Positions 22,908 through 34,256 of a DNA stretch of 64,000 nt are shown in pieces. Below the pieces are notes generated by a model, which was given only the letters and a program-made list of their open reading frames with translations, made no database searches and had not been told where the DNA came from. The stretch is from Blastomussa wellsi. Its lineage: Eukaryota; Cnidaria; Anthozoa; Scleractinia; Plerogyridae. The position numbers and the translations under genes are program-made. Numbering within the stretch: position 1 is the stretch's first letter; every line of letters starts with the position of its first letter. The DNA is taken from positions 14,422,416-14,486,415 of the forward strand of contig OX393564.1 of NCBI GenBank assembly GCA_947652115.1. The letters are read 5' to 3'.

Positions 22908-24338
22908 ATGTCAGATTCCGAAGATTCTATAGGAATAGGATCTAGCAGAGTTCGAAATCTTACCGAAAACGGAAAAACCTATCATTTACAAATACTCGAG
23001 GATCAAAGGTCGTCCGCTCAGCGATCATGGCGAAAACAGCTCAACAGAGTGATAAATGTCATAGCGGATACCACAAATCAAAATCTCATAATGAGCGAAA
23101 GAACGTTTCTGGAAGCAAAAATGGAAATTCTCAGCGCGGCAAAAGAGAAGTTGTACGATTTTCTGGAGGGAAATTACGATGCGAAGAAAGAAGCATTAAT
23201 GAAATTTGAGTCTATTGACCGTGAACATTCCGACGCTTTGAGAAAAGTAAACGAAAGGATATGCGAACTAAAACAAGAGACTGGAAGTGAAAAATCACGC
23301 ATATCTAGGCGCTCTAGTCAAGACTCTCACAGTCGAAAGTCAAACGGATCATCAACCGCTTCTTCGTTAGCCAAAAGGAACGCTATTGCTGCAAATGTCG
23401 CGAGGCTGAAAACTGAACTGGAATTTGCCGACGCCGAGGCGCAAAAAACTAGAGCTCTGAAAGAGCAGGAAGATGAATTGAAGAGGTTTAAACTCACCAA
23501 AGAACTGGCGGTGGCAAAGGCAGAAATGGAAGCCTTAATTGAAAACGAAGGAGACGAGGGTGTCGCTAAAGAAAGTTTACCAGATGAAATTGACACAAAC
23601 TACGTCCTTCAAAATTATCTGAAAACACAGGCGTCGTCCGTAACAAATGTTGACAATTTGACTGTGGAGACGAACGTAGAATCCGTAGACAGGCATTTAG
23701 AAGAAAATCCCTGCAACAATGGTATTCCTGTGGTAAAGAACGAGCCTGTAGCCACTCCTTCGAAAATTACACCCGCTGAAGAGACTATTAGCTTACCCAA
23801 ACAGGAGCCCGCGATACCTACTCCTAAGTCACTAAATCCGTTTGCCCCCGAGTTCGAAGCCAGTCCGTTTGCAAGATACGATCCGTATTACACTGCGGAC
23901 TACGAGCCATACAAACACCAAGAAGCCAAGACAAGTGACTCACCTCGCAAGTCCACCGTTGAAGATCCCTTAACTAGATTAGCCGACATTCTATCTCAAC
24001 GACGATTGCAGGATACTCTTCCGCTTCCCGAAACAGAGATCTTTAGCGGCGATTTTTTACACTACCCGGTATGGCTGAAGTCCTTTGAGACCATAATAGA
24101 AGGGCAGACAGAGAAGGTGTCTCAGAGACTGTACTATCTTGGGAAGTACACGACAGGTGAACCTAAAGAAGCAATCAGTGGCTTACTGCTACTGGAGACT
24201 GAGGACGCATACAAACAGGCGAGGAAGATCCTATCCGACCGATTTGGTAACCCCTTCCTTGTTGCAGACGCTTACAGGAAAAAAATAAACGAATGGCCCA
24301 AGATTTCTCCCAACGATGGAACGAGCCTGATTTCCTGA
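22908..24338 (+). CDS. BEL/Pao element 2 Gag
   Basis: Structural protein of 476 codons starting at MSDSEDSIGIG. The middle is a long Lys/Glu/Ala-rich coiled coil (about residues 150-220). A Pro-rich linker follows, then a DUF1759-type core with FSGDFLHYPVWLKSFE, RLYYLGKYTTGE and ILSDRFGN. The frame stops early, and the zinc-knuckle part continues after a break at 24338-24410. Confidence 0.85.
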   Translation: MSDSEDSIGIGSSRVRNLTENGKTYHLQILEDQRSSAQRSWRKQLNRVINVIADTTNQNLIMSERTFLEAKMEILSAAKEKLYDFLEGNYDAKKEALMKFESIDREHSDALRKVNERICELKQETGSEKSRISRRSSQDSHSRKSNGSSTASSLAKRNAIAANVARLKTELEFADAEAQKTRALKEQEDELKRFKLTKELAVAKAEMEALIENEGDEGVAKESLPDEIDTNYVLQNYLKTQASSVTNVDNLTVETNVESVDRHLEENPCNNGIPVVKNEPVATPSKITPAEETISLPKQEPAIPTPKSLNPFAPEFEASPFARYDPYYTADYEPYKHQEAKTSDSPRKSTVEDPLTRLADILSQRRLQDTLPLPETEIFSGDFLHYPVWLKSFETIIEGQTEKVSQRLYYLGKYTTGEPKEAISGLLLLETEDAYKQARKILSDRFGNPFLVADAYRKKINEWPKISPNDGTSLIS

Positions 24339-24409
24339 TTCACTGTCAGACGGCTACGATTACAATGAAATACCTAAAAGTCCTTGACGATCCGGATTAA
24401 AATCAAAGG

Positions 24410-24826
24410 ATGGTTCGCAAACTCCCTCGTTACCTTATCGATCGTTGGAGTCGAGAAGTAGACCGCTGGCTTAATAAGGATGACGATCTACGTCACAGCG
24501 AAGAAACCTCATCCAATGTACGTAAAGGCGAAATGGACTACCCTCCGTTCTCTGTATTCTGCCGTTTCCTTCAAAGGGAGTCTAGAATTGCCTGCAACCC
24601 TGTAACAACTGTAAGACCTCAGAAGGAAGAAGTCGCGAAGGAAAATTCAGATAAAGGACGGAAGTTGAACGGTTTTAATAGAAGAAAACCTCCTAGCTTC
24701 AATGCCCTTGCAACTGAATCCCATGAAGTAACGGACAGCAACATTAACGGCAGGAAGGAAAAGAAGTCCGAAGCCACCTCCTGCATGTCCACTGTGCAAA
24801 GCATCTCACGACTTGGACGTGTGTAA
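24410..24826 (+). pseudogene. BEL/Pao element 2 Gag C-terminal segment
   Basis: Continuation of Gag in a shifted frame: LPRYLIDRWSREVDRW and PPFSVFCRFLQRESRIAC are the usual end of the DUF1759/Gag core. It ends by running out of frame into the zinc-knuckle segment beginning at 24813. Confidence 0.75.
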
Positions 24827-26648
24827 GCAGTTCCTGAAGAAGTCGGTAGCCGAAAGAAGGGATTTCATAAAGGCAAATGCACTTTGCCTTGGATGTCTGA
24901 AGTGGGGGCACATGAAAAGAACCTGTAGAAGAAGACTAGTGTGCAAAACCTGCAATGGCTTCCACCCGACTTCCCTTCACAGTGACCCCGCTCCAAATGA
25001 AAACGAACAAGACAGTGGTTCAAGAGATACACCAATAGCCACCTCCCATCGCGTTAACCTCTCTGATATGAAGAACATGAATCCATCCTGTATGCATTCG
25101 CTGATTGTTCCCGTATGGATACACCACAGAAGAGATACCAGGAAGAAGCTGCTAACCTATGCCCTTTTGGATGAGCAGTCTGACGCTTGTTTTGTGAAAG
25201 AAGATCTTCTCGAAAGATTAGACGTCAACGGACCCGAAGTCGAACTAAAGTTGTCAACAGTCCTAGCAGAGGAGGTAATCAAAAGCCGAAGGATCGAAGG
25301 CCTGGTTGTACGTGGCTATAATGAAGATGTAGAAATTCCACTCCCTAAAAGCTACTCAAGATCATCTATCCCAGCTAAGAAGAGTCAAATTCCGAGACCT
25401 GAATCCGCCATTAACTGGCCACACCTTCAAAAGATCTCAGAGAAGATTATGCCCCTAAACGAAGACATAGAAGTTGGACTTCTCATTGGCCTCAACTGTC
25501 CTTGCGCTATTAAGCCATTGGAAGTTATCCCAGGAAAGGAAGATGACCCATACGCCAAGAAAACAGCTCTTGGATGGGGCATCATTGGTGCCGTAAGATC
25601 GTCGAGTGAAGAAGACACTGAAGTCAAGAGTGAAATTGCGTGCAATCGTATCATTACCCGTGAAGTTCAAGGCACACCAAAGGGAAAGATGTGTCACTTC
25701 GCGTTCAAAACACAAGTAAAGGAAATGATCAGTCCAAGCGATGTGTCTAAAATGTTTACCCTTGACTTCAATGAACGGCAAGCTGATGAAAAACCCCTGT
25801 CCGTTGAAGACCGAAGATTCCTGAGAACAGTGCGCGAAGGTATCCATCAGCTGGCAGACGGTCACTTTGAGATGCCACTGCCTCTTCGCCACGAAAACTT
25901 GGAGCTGCCAACTAGTAAGAGGTTGGCCCTAAATCGCCTTTTGAAGCTGAGAGGAAGACTGTTAAGCGAAGACCAGTTTAAAAAGGATTACTGCAGCTTC
26001 ATGGAGGATATCATATCCAGTGGTTATGCAGAAAGAGTTCCCGTTGAGGAGACATCGGCAACGAGCAAGCAAGAGTGGTACATTCCACATCATGGAGTGT
26101 ATCATAAGAAGAAATCGGGAAAAATCAGAGTTGTGTTTGACTGTAGTGCTCTATGTGATGGTCAGTCTCTGAACCAGCAACTACTCCAGGGACCAGACCT
26201 GACGAACAACCTTACTGGAGTTCTGTGCAGATTCCGTCAAGAACGAATTGCCTTTATGTGCGACATCCAAGGAATGTTTCACCAAGTAAAGGTCAACAAG
26301 GAACATCGCAACCTCCTGAGATTCCTTTGGTGGGACAATCCAGAGCTGAAGGGAGACCCTGTAGAATTCCGAATGACTGTCCATTTGTTTGGTGCCACCT
26401 CATCGCCGGGATGTGCCAACTTCGCCCTCAAAACTACCGCGGACCAGTACGAAGAAACCTGCGGCAGTGCAGCGGCAGACTTCATCCAAAGAATTTCAAG
26501 CCAAAGAGTTGATCAAGAACACCAAATCCCTATGTCAGATAGGCGGCTTTCGGCTGCACAAGTTTACCTCGAACAGCAGAGAAGTTGTAAGCTCTGTTCC
26601 AGAAGAAGATCGAGCAGTAGACGCAAAGGACCACCTCCTCGTCAGTAA
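24813..26648 (+). pseudogene. BEL/Pao element 2 zinc knuckles, protease and N-terminal RT
   Basis: Three Cys/His knuckles (CLGCLKWGHMKRTC, CKTCNGFHPTSLH) precede a DUF1758-type aspartic protease (LLDEQSDACFV, then GLLIGLNCP and GWGIIG). The RT starts with KIRVVFDCSA and the motif A-like CDIQGMFHQV. Around 26480-26500 the frame moves directly from AADFIQ to sequence that in relatives lies past motif C. The catalytic YxDD is absent, so a deletion removed it and also shifted the frame. Confidence 0.88.
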
Positions 26649-29166
26649 CGATACCGCTGTTGAACGTGCTCTGGGTGTTCATTGGTGCATAGAGTCTGAT
26701 ACACTCCAGTTCAGGATCATAATGCAAGATAAACCTCAGTCACGGAGAGGAATCTTGTCAACAGTCAGCTCAGTGTTTGACCCCCTCGGCTTGGTCTCTC
26801 CATTCATTTTGGTAGGCAAGCAAATTCTGCAAGAGCTGTGCCGAGATGGTGTCGGCTGGGATGACGAAGTCCCCGACAAGTTAAGACCCAAATGGGAGAA
26901 GTGGAGAACTGAACTTCCAGCTTTAGAAAGGCTCAGAATAGCAAGATGTCACAAGCCCCAAGACTTTGATGAAGTTAAGAATGTAGAGCTGCACCACTTC
27001 TCGGACGCTTGTCAGAATGGCTATGGGCAGTGTTCCCACATCACACTGGTTGATGTCAAAAATCGTGTTCATTGTTCCCTGGTGATGGGAAGGTCACGTG
27101 TAACGCCCCTTAAGCCAGTGACCATACCCAGACTAGAACTAACTGCTGCTGTCGTCTCATCGAAGATCAGTTGTATGCTGCGGAAGGAGCTGGAGTATGC
27201 GCAGATGAAAGAAGTCTTCTGGACCGATAGTAAAACGGTGTTAGGATACATCAACAACGACGCCAGAAGGTTTAATGTGTTCGTTGGCAATCGCGTCCAG
27301 GAAATACAGGAGCGGACATCTCCTAACCAGTGGCACTACGTGGGAACAAAGTCCAATCCTGCAGACATTGTTTCCCGCGGTACTGGTGCCCAAGAGCTAA
27401 TCGACAACACTTCCTGGTGGAATGGGCCGAATTTTCTCCGGAATTCACCTAAAGACTGGGATTCCGTGGATGACACTCCCCCAATTCCTCCTGATGACCC
27501 AGAGGTCAGGAACATTTCTGCAAGAGCAACTCAGATCCAAGAGCCAAAGCTGTCATCTTTATTGGAGCGGTTGACCTATTTCTCCAAGTGGCATCGGTTA
27601 GGAAAAGCAATTGCCGTCTGTCTCCGATTGCAACAAAGATTCCGAAAGACAGCCGCTGGAGAACAGAGAGAAAGGAGAAAGGAAGGGATCGGTACATACA
27701 AGCCGGTTGATGTCAAGGAGCGACAACATGCTGAGCTACAAATCATCAGGATAGTACAGAACGAAGCATTCCAAGATGAAATTCAATTGTTAAAGGATGT
27801 TAATATTAAATCACGAGCCGCCGACAAGGATGCCAGCAAGGGAAGGATGAAGACGGTGAAGAAGTCGAGCTCGCTGTACAAACTTGACCCCTTTCTAGAT
27901 AAAGATGGCGTACTTCGAGTTGGTGGGCGATTGAGACAGTCTAGCATCCCTTATGACGTGAAACACCCCGTCATTCTACCCAAGAAAGGACATGTGACGG
28001 ATCTTACAAGTGCAAGTGGGATTACTCAGAATGAAATCAGATCAAGTGGCTATTGGATTGTTGGTGGAAGTTCCGGAGTGTCCAAACATATTTCCGAATG
28101 TGTGTCTTGCCGGAAGCTGAGAGGTCGTCCTCAAGAACAGAAGATGGCAAACCTGCCTGAAGACCGCCTAAAGCCCGCACCACCTTTCACTTTCTGTGCT
28201 GTGGACTACTTTGGCCCCTGGTACATCAAAGAAGGGCGTCGTGAAGTAAAGCGTTACGGTGTTCTGTTTACATGTTTAGCATCCAGGGCTGTTCATGTCG
28301 AAGTCGCGAGCAGTTTGTCTACTGACTCGTTCCTTAATGCCTATCGTAGATTTGTGGGACGCCGTGGCCCAGTACGACAGTTGCGATCAGACCAGGGAAC
28401 GAACTTTGTCGGTGCAAAGAACGAGCTGCAACAAGCGTTATCCACATTGCATCACGAGAAGATACAGCAAGAACTGGCGAAGCGCAACTGTGATTGGATA
28501 GATTTCAAAATGAATGTCCCAGAGGCAAGTCACATGGGTGGAGCTTGGGAGCGTCAAATCCGAACTGTTCGAAATGTGTTATCAACGCTTCTCACCCAGC
28601 ATGCTGCCCAACTTGATGATGAAACACTCAAAACCTTCATGGTTGAGGCCGAAGCGATTGTGAATTGTCGCCCGCTGACCGTCGACGCGATTAACTCGCC
28701 ACAAATGCCTGAGCCCCTTACGCCCAACCACCTTCTTACGATGAAGTCCAAGGTGATACTGCCCCCACCCGGCGAATTCCAGCGTGCCGAGTTGTACTCA
28801 AAGAAAAGATGGCGTAGAGTCCAGTATCTAGCCAACGAGTTTTGGACAAGGTGGAGGAAGGACTATTTGCAGTCCCTCCAGCCAAGGCAGAAATGGATGG
28901 CCAAGCGGAGAAATCTGCAGGTGGATGACATCGTTGTTGTTATGGATGACAACTCGCCTCGAAATAGCTGGAGAATCGCCCGTGGAGAGGAAGTATATCC
29001 CGATGATGATGGTCTGGTAAGAAAGGTTCGAATCAAGATTGCCGACCGGAACCTTGATAGAAACGGCCGACCTGTTGGACCACCTGTCAGCCTATGCAGA
29101 CCAGTTCAGAAACTCATATTGCTGTTGCCCCATGAGGAGAGGGAAGACCGGGGAATCCCCACCTGA
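26389..29166 (+). pseudogene. BEL/Pao element 2 RT end, RNase H and integrase
   Basis: After an out-of-frame start, the genuine part begins near 26490 (KNTKSLCQIGGFRLHKF). RT/A17 connection: STVSSVFDPLGLVSPF. RNase H: HHFSDACQNGYGQCS, WTDSKTVLGYI and NPADIVSRG. Integrase core: CAVDYFGPWY, LRSDQGTNF and SHMGGAWERQI, followed by a DUF5641-like tail (EFWTRWRKDYL, VVVMDDNSPRNSWRI). In the N-terminal zinc domain only one His (HVTDL) precedes the two Cys (CVSC), so the His pair of HHCC looks damaged by a small deletion near 28010. Confidence 0.88.
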
Positions 29167-29305
29167 GGAGCCATTTAGAGAACTTTATGGGCTTACAGCC
29201 TCTATAAAGAGACATTGATTTGAACAGTTGAACTTTCAATAGATGATTTAGTTTTAGTTTGTTTTGATTAGTTTGTTAAATTTCTATCGTAATTTAGGGG
29301 AGCCA

Positions 29306-29845
29306 TGTTACGGATCTCATTGTAACGTGTTATTGCGTGACCTACGTCATTGTCACATCGAATCAATACCTCTTTGTTTTCCTGTTGTATCCCTGCGAGT
29401 TTTTCGGTGTTATTTTTCATTCGGTGTAAGATCCGCGTGTTAGTTACATGTCAAGTTCAATGAAAGATAGATTTGAAGGATCGTTACGATTACTAGAGGT
29501 ATAAAAGCCGGGAAAGAGGTATGTAATCTCGTTTATTCTTTTATTTGGATCTATTGCCGAACGTAGCGTTTTCAAATGCTATATTTGTTACGCTTATATT
29601 CGTTTATATTGTTAAACGTGCTGCAATGCGTGCCACACGTGCTTCATTTAAGATCGTTTCTTTTAGCTTAGATTTAGTAGTAATTTAGTTTTATCGGTCA
29701 TTGTATTTTCAGTTTTTACGGGATTTCAAGTAATAAATAATCCGAGAAGCAAGACGCTTGAAGTTTCTGTTTATAAAACGTTTCTCCGTTGCGGCGTTGG
29801 TTTGTGTTAAATGAATGGAATGATGCCGGCGTCCGCCCCCTTATA
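29306..29845 (+). repeat. BEL/Pao element 2, 3' LTR
   Basis: 540 bp, pair of 22287-22826. The right-hand target duplication ATTTT follows at 29846-29850. Confidence 0.93.
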
Positions 29846-30877
29846 ATTTTGGTCGTCCTGGTAAGGACTGTACAGGGCCAGGCCAAACCGATGAAGACCT
29901 GCCGGTCGAGTTGGACGAGCAAGAGCTCCCAAACGAACTTGCCGCTGCCGCTCCTTCGGGATCTGACGCTTTGCACGCTCTAGCAGAATCCGTTCAGCTG
30001 CTATCCACAGAATTGAAGTCTCTTCGTCAAGTGACCAACGAGTTGCGTGCGATAGTTCGTCCGCCCACCTCACTACAGCCTGAACAGCCAAAAGCACCAG
30101 CAGTAAATACCGCCGCTTGTTTCCTTGCCAGAGCTGCGTGCCATGACGGATTTGGCCAAGACCGTCGATCGTCGCGTTACCCAACTTGGACTTGTTTGCT
30201 CTGAGGATAGTGAGTCCGAGAACGAGCAGGAGGGCGACCCTATTCAGCAATCTGCAGCTCCTTCTTCCCCTTCCTCGCGTCCTGGTAAGTTAAAATCGGG
30301 TCGGGAGGCCAAAGCTACAAGTGAAGTTTTGTTCCCTCAAAGATGGCCTCACAGTTTTCTTTGTATTACTCGAGCGCAACGCGAGGTCAAGTACGAGGAG
30401 TTAACTTTGGCGGAATTCGTGACCGGATACGCACAAATTTTGCTCTCTAAAGATATCAGCTCGAAAGAGCGCACGGAGCGTGAAAAACATCTTGTCTCTC
30501 TCATGTATTTCGCGCAACAGTACGAGTGGTCCGCCGTTTTGAATTTTCATGGATCAGTTTTACTGGAAATCGAGCGTGGGCTTATTACATGGGGAGACTC
30601 CTACCTCCATTTGGAGAGTAGAACACTTTATGGACACCCCTTACAGGAAAAATCGCCGACTTCTTCGTCCGCGCCAGTTTTATTTTGTCGCGACTATCAG
30701 CGGGAACAATGCCTTAGTGTTAAGGACCACTTCGGTTTTATCCGTGGAGAGCGAAAATGGTTAAAACATATCTGCGCAGCGTGCTGGACTCGTCTTCGCA
30801 AGCAAGAGACGCACCGAGAGAATTCTTCAGATTGTCCTCTCAAAGTTCAAGCTGCCAAAGATGCGCCGACGACTTAA
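29846..30877 (+). pseudogene. DIRS-like Gag
   Basis: This is the ORF1/Gag of the DIRS-like element. The frame at 29846-30130 (ELDEQELPNELAAAAPS…) changes to another at about 30130, which runs to 30877. The second part has the DIRS Gag-like block YEELTLAEFVTGYAQILL and CRDYQREQC…FGFIRGERKWLKHIC. It overlaps the RT frame by about 120 nt, as usual for DIRS ORFs. Its 5' coding part lies left of 22287. Confidence 0.7.
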
Positions 30878-31917
30878 AAAAACTAGACTATTTTTCGCCC
30901 TCTAGCTCTACCGAAACCGAAGCTGGGGGCGTTCCCGTTTTAGATTTTTGTTGTGGTTCTGGTCACTTTACTCAAGACTCTTTATTACAAGACTTTTCTC
31001 TTGCGCAACATTTAGATTCTAGACTGATAAACCTTTCGTCTCCCAGTTTTAGTTCGCCTAGTCAAGACAATGCGTTTCTTAAGTTTTCATCTTCGCGACA
31101 TTTGGATGATGCAACACGTCCTGTTACGAGCTTCTTTGTTGATGCTCATTGTGCAGTCTTTTCTTCTGGGCAATTCAATTATGCAGGCCTTCGTATTCCT
31201 GTTTCTTCTAGACTGAACATTCCAGTGTGGCGTTCTTTGCTTCAGGATTATGAGGACCGTGTCATTTGTGATTTCTTGGAATTTGGTTGGCCTCTTGGTT
31301 ACACTAACCAGACTCTTCCAGTTTTTGACCTTCGTACCCACCGTGGTGCGTTAAGTTTTCCTTCCGCAGTCCAGGACTATCTCAGTAGCGAGATTTCACT
31401 TGGTCGAGTTGCAGGACCTTTCGATGCACCGCCGTTTCCTGACGGTTTTGTGGTGTCTCCTTTAAACACGGTGGCCAAGCGAGATTCTGACGAACGACGA
31501 GTGATCGTGGATTTAAGCTGGCCTTGTGGCTCATCAGTTAATGATGGTATTCCTTCCGGTTCCTTTCTTGGCGAGTTGCTTGAGTTAAGTTATCCTACGA
31601 TTGATGCCATCGTCTCTGCGATTGTTTTACTCGGTCGGGGCTGCATGCTCTACAAGCGCGACCTTCGAAAAGCGTACCGCCAGTTCCCCGTTGATCCACA
31701 TGATTATCATTTACTTGGTTATACCTGGGAAAGACAATTTTATTTTGACACCGTTTTAACTATGGGTCTCCGTTCTGCTGCGATGGCTTGTCAACGATCT
31801 ACTTCCGCAGTCACTTGGATTCTTAATCGGCGCGGACTTAGTACATTTAATTACCTAGATGACTTTATTGGTGTTTCGCCGCCGACTTTGGCATCTCACT
31901 TTGGCGTCTCACTTTAA
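30757..31917 (+). pseudogene. DIRS-like reverse transcriptase (N-terminal part)
   Basis: The RT signature is DERRVIVDLSWP, MLYKRDLRKAYRQFPVDP (motif A, Asp) and FNYLDDFIGV (motif C, YLDD). The catalytic aspartates are intact. The frame ends at 31917 right after a 13-bp tandem duplication (31890-31902 / 31903-31915), which shifts the reading frame. Confidence 0.85.
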
Positions 31918-32206
31918 CGAGGTTGGAGTTTTGCTAAAGCATCTTGGATTAGACGAATCTATAGCTAAATCGTGTCCTCCTTCGCCGATCATGACTTGTT
32001 TGGGCGTAGAGCTCAATACTCTGGACTTTACGTTATCTATTGACTCCGCCCGATTAACAGAAATTCAGAGTTTGTTACACACCTGGTTACATAAGCGTAC
32101 AACAACGAAATCTTCTCTCCAGTCGCTCGTAGGCAAGTTAGTGTGTCCGTCAAAGTCGCGTCTTTATTGCAAGGTTTCTTCGTTTGTTACGGTCGGTTAC
32201 CTTTAA
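31918..32206 (+). pseudogene. DIRS-like RT thumb/connection segment
   Basis: Continuation of the RT in another frame (FNEVGVLLKHLGL, CLGVELNTLDFTL, LQSLVGKLV). These are the conserved post-YxDD blocks of DIRS-like RTs. Another frame change follows near 32190. Confidence 0.75.
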
Positions 32207-32791
32207 GCATCATCATATCAATCTTAATTCTGAATTTCGTCAAGATATTAAATGGTGGTGCAGGTTTTTGCGTGTCTACAACGGTGTCTCCATGATTTCT
32301 ATAAACAACTGGTCCACCCCTGGAGAGGTTTTTACCACGGACGCTTGTATTACCGGTTGTGGCGGCCTTTGTGCACATTATTATTTTCATGCCGAGTTTC
32401 CAGAGTTCATCTCAACCCAGCATCTTGACATTAACTCCTTGGAACTTTTGACCATTGTTGTTGCTCTTAAACTGTGGGGTCATCTTTGGCGCGGCCTTCG
32501 CTTGACTGTTCGCTGTGACAACGAAGTTGCCGTCACTGCGTTGAACTCGGGACGATGTAGGAATGCCTTTATTAATTCTTGTCTCAGAGAAATCTGTTTC
32601 TTAGCGGCATACACGAGTTTGAGATTCGGGCGGTTCATCTTCCTGGTGTGTTAAATAGTGAAGCAGACGTGCTTTCGCGCTGGAGTGTGCCCTCTCGCGC
32701 CAAAGAACAATTCTTACACCGTTTCCAACGTGATCATCTCATTGCAGTTTCTGTGCCACTAACTTTATTCCAGTTAGACAATCCTCTCTAA
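32184..32791 (+). pseudogene. DIRS-like RNase H
   Basis: Degrades the RNA strand during retrotransposition. WWCRFL, FTTDACITGCGG, INSLELLTIVVALKLWG and RCDNEVAVTALNSG are RNase H blocks with the catalytic Asp/Glu residues. A frame change at about 32590 separates them from the last block (EADVLSRW), so the gene is broken. Confidence 0.8.
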
Positions 32792-32801
32792 TGGATAGTT
32801 T

Positions 32802-33803
32802 TTGTTTGTTTGTTTCCTTTACCTAGATTTATTAGCATTATCAGTATTGAGAAAGGATTGGAAATACACACTTCGTTCTGCCTATAGTGCTGGGACGTTT
32901 AGTAATTTAAGAACTCAATTTAAAGCCTTTTTGTTATTTTGTACATATTTCCGCTTTACGCCGACGCCAGCTACTCTGGATACTATTTGTTTATATGTGC
33001 AATTTCTTAGTCGTACTCTTAGTCCCCCCGCGATTCGTAACTATTTGTCAGGGGTTAAGTTGTTGCATTTGTTTTCAGGGCTAGATTTTCCCTACAATAA
33101 GGATTTTCTCCTTTCTTTGACGTTGCGTGGCATTGCGCGTAACGCGCTCCACACTCCATGCCGAGCTCCTCCAGTTACTCCAGATATTTTGTGTCAGATT
33201 TCGAGAATGATCCTATTTCGTGCACATTGTTCTGTGCCTTTTTATTCATCTTTTTTTCTCATGGCGCGGTTAGCTAATATAGTACCTCGTTCGCGTAAGT
33301 GTTTTGGCCCTTCGCGTAATCTTACGCGGAGCGATGTTGCAACAAATCAACATGGATTAATTGTTACTTTTACGTGTACCAAGACTATTCAGTTCGGAGA
33401 GCGCAAGTTACATACTCCTTTGTTACGAATGTCCGGCTCTCCCATATGTACAGTCTCCGTCTATCAACGTATGGTTTCTCTCGTTCCCGCTAGTTCTCGG
33501 TCCGCCTTATTTGTTTTGCCCAGCCATTTCGGCACTAATATTCTCACTCAGGATCGCTTTATAGCCGCGTTCCGTCGGGCTATTACAGCTGCCGGTCTTC
33601 CTCACGCTTCTTCTTATCGAGGACATTCTTTCCGTCGCGGTGCGGCCTCTTGGGCATTTAATCACGGTGTACCAGGTGAACTCATACAAATATACGGCGA
33701 CTGGGCAAGCGATGCGTATAAGGCTTATTTAGAATTTAGTGTTGAATCCAAGCTCGCCTTCGCTCAGCAACTTCGTTTTGCTGTTCTTTCTAGTACTTCG
33801 TAA
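32802..33803 (+). CDS. DIRS-like tyrosine recombinase
   Basis: Integrates the circular cDNA without target duplication. The C-terminal catalytic region has HSFRRGAASWAFNHGVPGE (His and Arg of HxxR) and IYGDWASDAYKAYL (Tyr nucleophile). The usual N-terminal core-binding domain is visible (NLRTQFKAFLLFC, TLSPPAIRNYLSGVKLLH). The frame of 333 codons has no internal stop. The upstream catalytic Arg is in the FLMARLANIVP region or nearby. This is the best-preserved gene of the DIRS element. Confidence 0.88.
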   Translation: MFVCFLYLDLLALSVLRKDWKYTLRSAYSAGTFSNLRTQFKAFLLFCTYFRFTPTPATLDTICLYVQFLSRTLSPPAIRNYLSGVKLLHLFSGLDFPYNKDFLLSLTLRGIARNALHTPCRAPPVTPDILCQISRMILFRAHCSVPFYSSFFLMARLANIVPRSRKCFGPSRNLTRSDVATNQHGLIVTFTCTKTIQFGERKLHTPLLRMSGSPICTVSVYQRMVSLVPASSRSALFVLPSHFGTNILTQDRFIAAFRRAITAAGLPHASSYRGHSFRRGAASWAFNHGVPGELIQIYGDWASDAYKAYLEFSVESKLAFAQQLRFAVLSSTS

Positions 33804-34256
33804 TTGTTAAGTGCACAGTTCGTTGTTTTTTTTTTTTTGTTTTTTGGGCGTTCCGTTTGGTGGCAGAGAGGTTTATTAGGCATATCGTTGGCTTGTTTTA
33901 CTGTTCGTATCCTAAATAAACTTCTCTCCGTGCCAAAAAGCGAATTGTGTTTTTATTTGTGTCAGGGGACGTTGTTGGGGAATTAAGGCATTAAAACACT
34001 GCTTCCGTTCAAATGACCCGAAATTAGAGAGGTCAGGGGATTACTCTTTCACTGTTAAGCTATTGTTCACCTGAAATGGGGTAAAGTTTCATGCATTGAG
34101 ACGTGCCCGGCAACACGTAGTACGGCGATTATAAAATTATAACTGCTAAAGTATTGTATTTCATTTGGGATCTTGTGACTTCGGCTGTAGTATCTAAAAC
34201 TCCAACTTGAAAGCAATCCAGTTGTTCTGTGTCTGACTCGGACAAGTTTCTTGTTA
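33804..34256 (+). other. DIRS 3' end and upstream region of the coiled-coil gene
   Basis: It begins with the DIRS 3' untranslated sequence (T-run at 33826-33847, AATAAA at 33914-33919). The rest, to the predicted start codon at 34257, is probably the 5' region of the next gene. No promoter element stands out. Confidence 0.45.

Larger units (their letters stand above)
22287..29845 (+). mobile_element. BEL/Pao LTR retrotransposon, second copy, nested in DIRS
   Basis: 540-bp LTRs (22287-22826 and 29306-29845) are flanked by ATTTT (22282-22286 and 29846-29850). The LTRs differ at only two noted positions. Internal genes are a Gag, zinc knuckles plus protease, RT, RNase H and integrase with a DUF5641-like tail. 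The LTRs begin TGTTACGG and end CCTTATA, i.e. TG...TA rather than TG...CA. A purine-rich AGGGGAGCCA precedes the 3' LTR. No normal PBS is seen after the 5' LTR. Confidence 0.94.
22090..33990 (+). mobile_element. DIRS-like tyrosine-recombinase retrotransposon, split by a BEL element
   Basis: Gag-like, RT/RNase H and tyrosine-recombinase frames on one strand, without LTRs or an integrase, define the DIRS order. The 5' part is separated from the rest by the BEL/Pao element 22287-29845. Coding breaks at about 30130, 31902 and 32590 make it inactive. The outer repeats expected of DIRS elements were not identified, so both ends are approximate. Confidence 0.8.
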
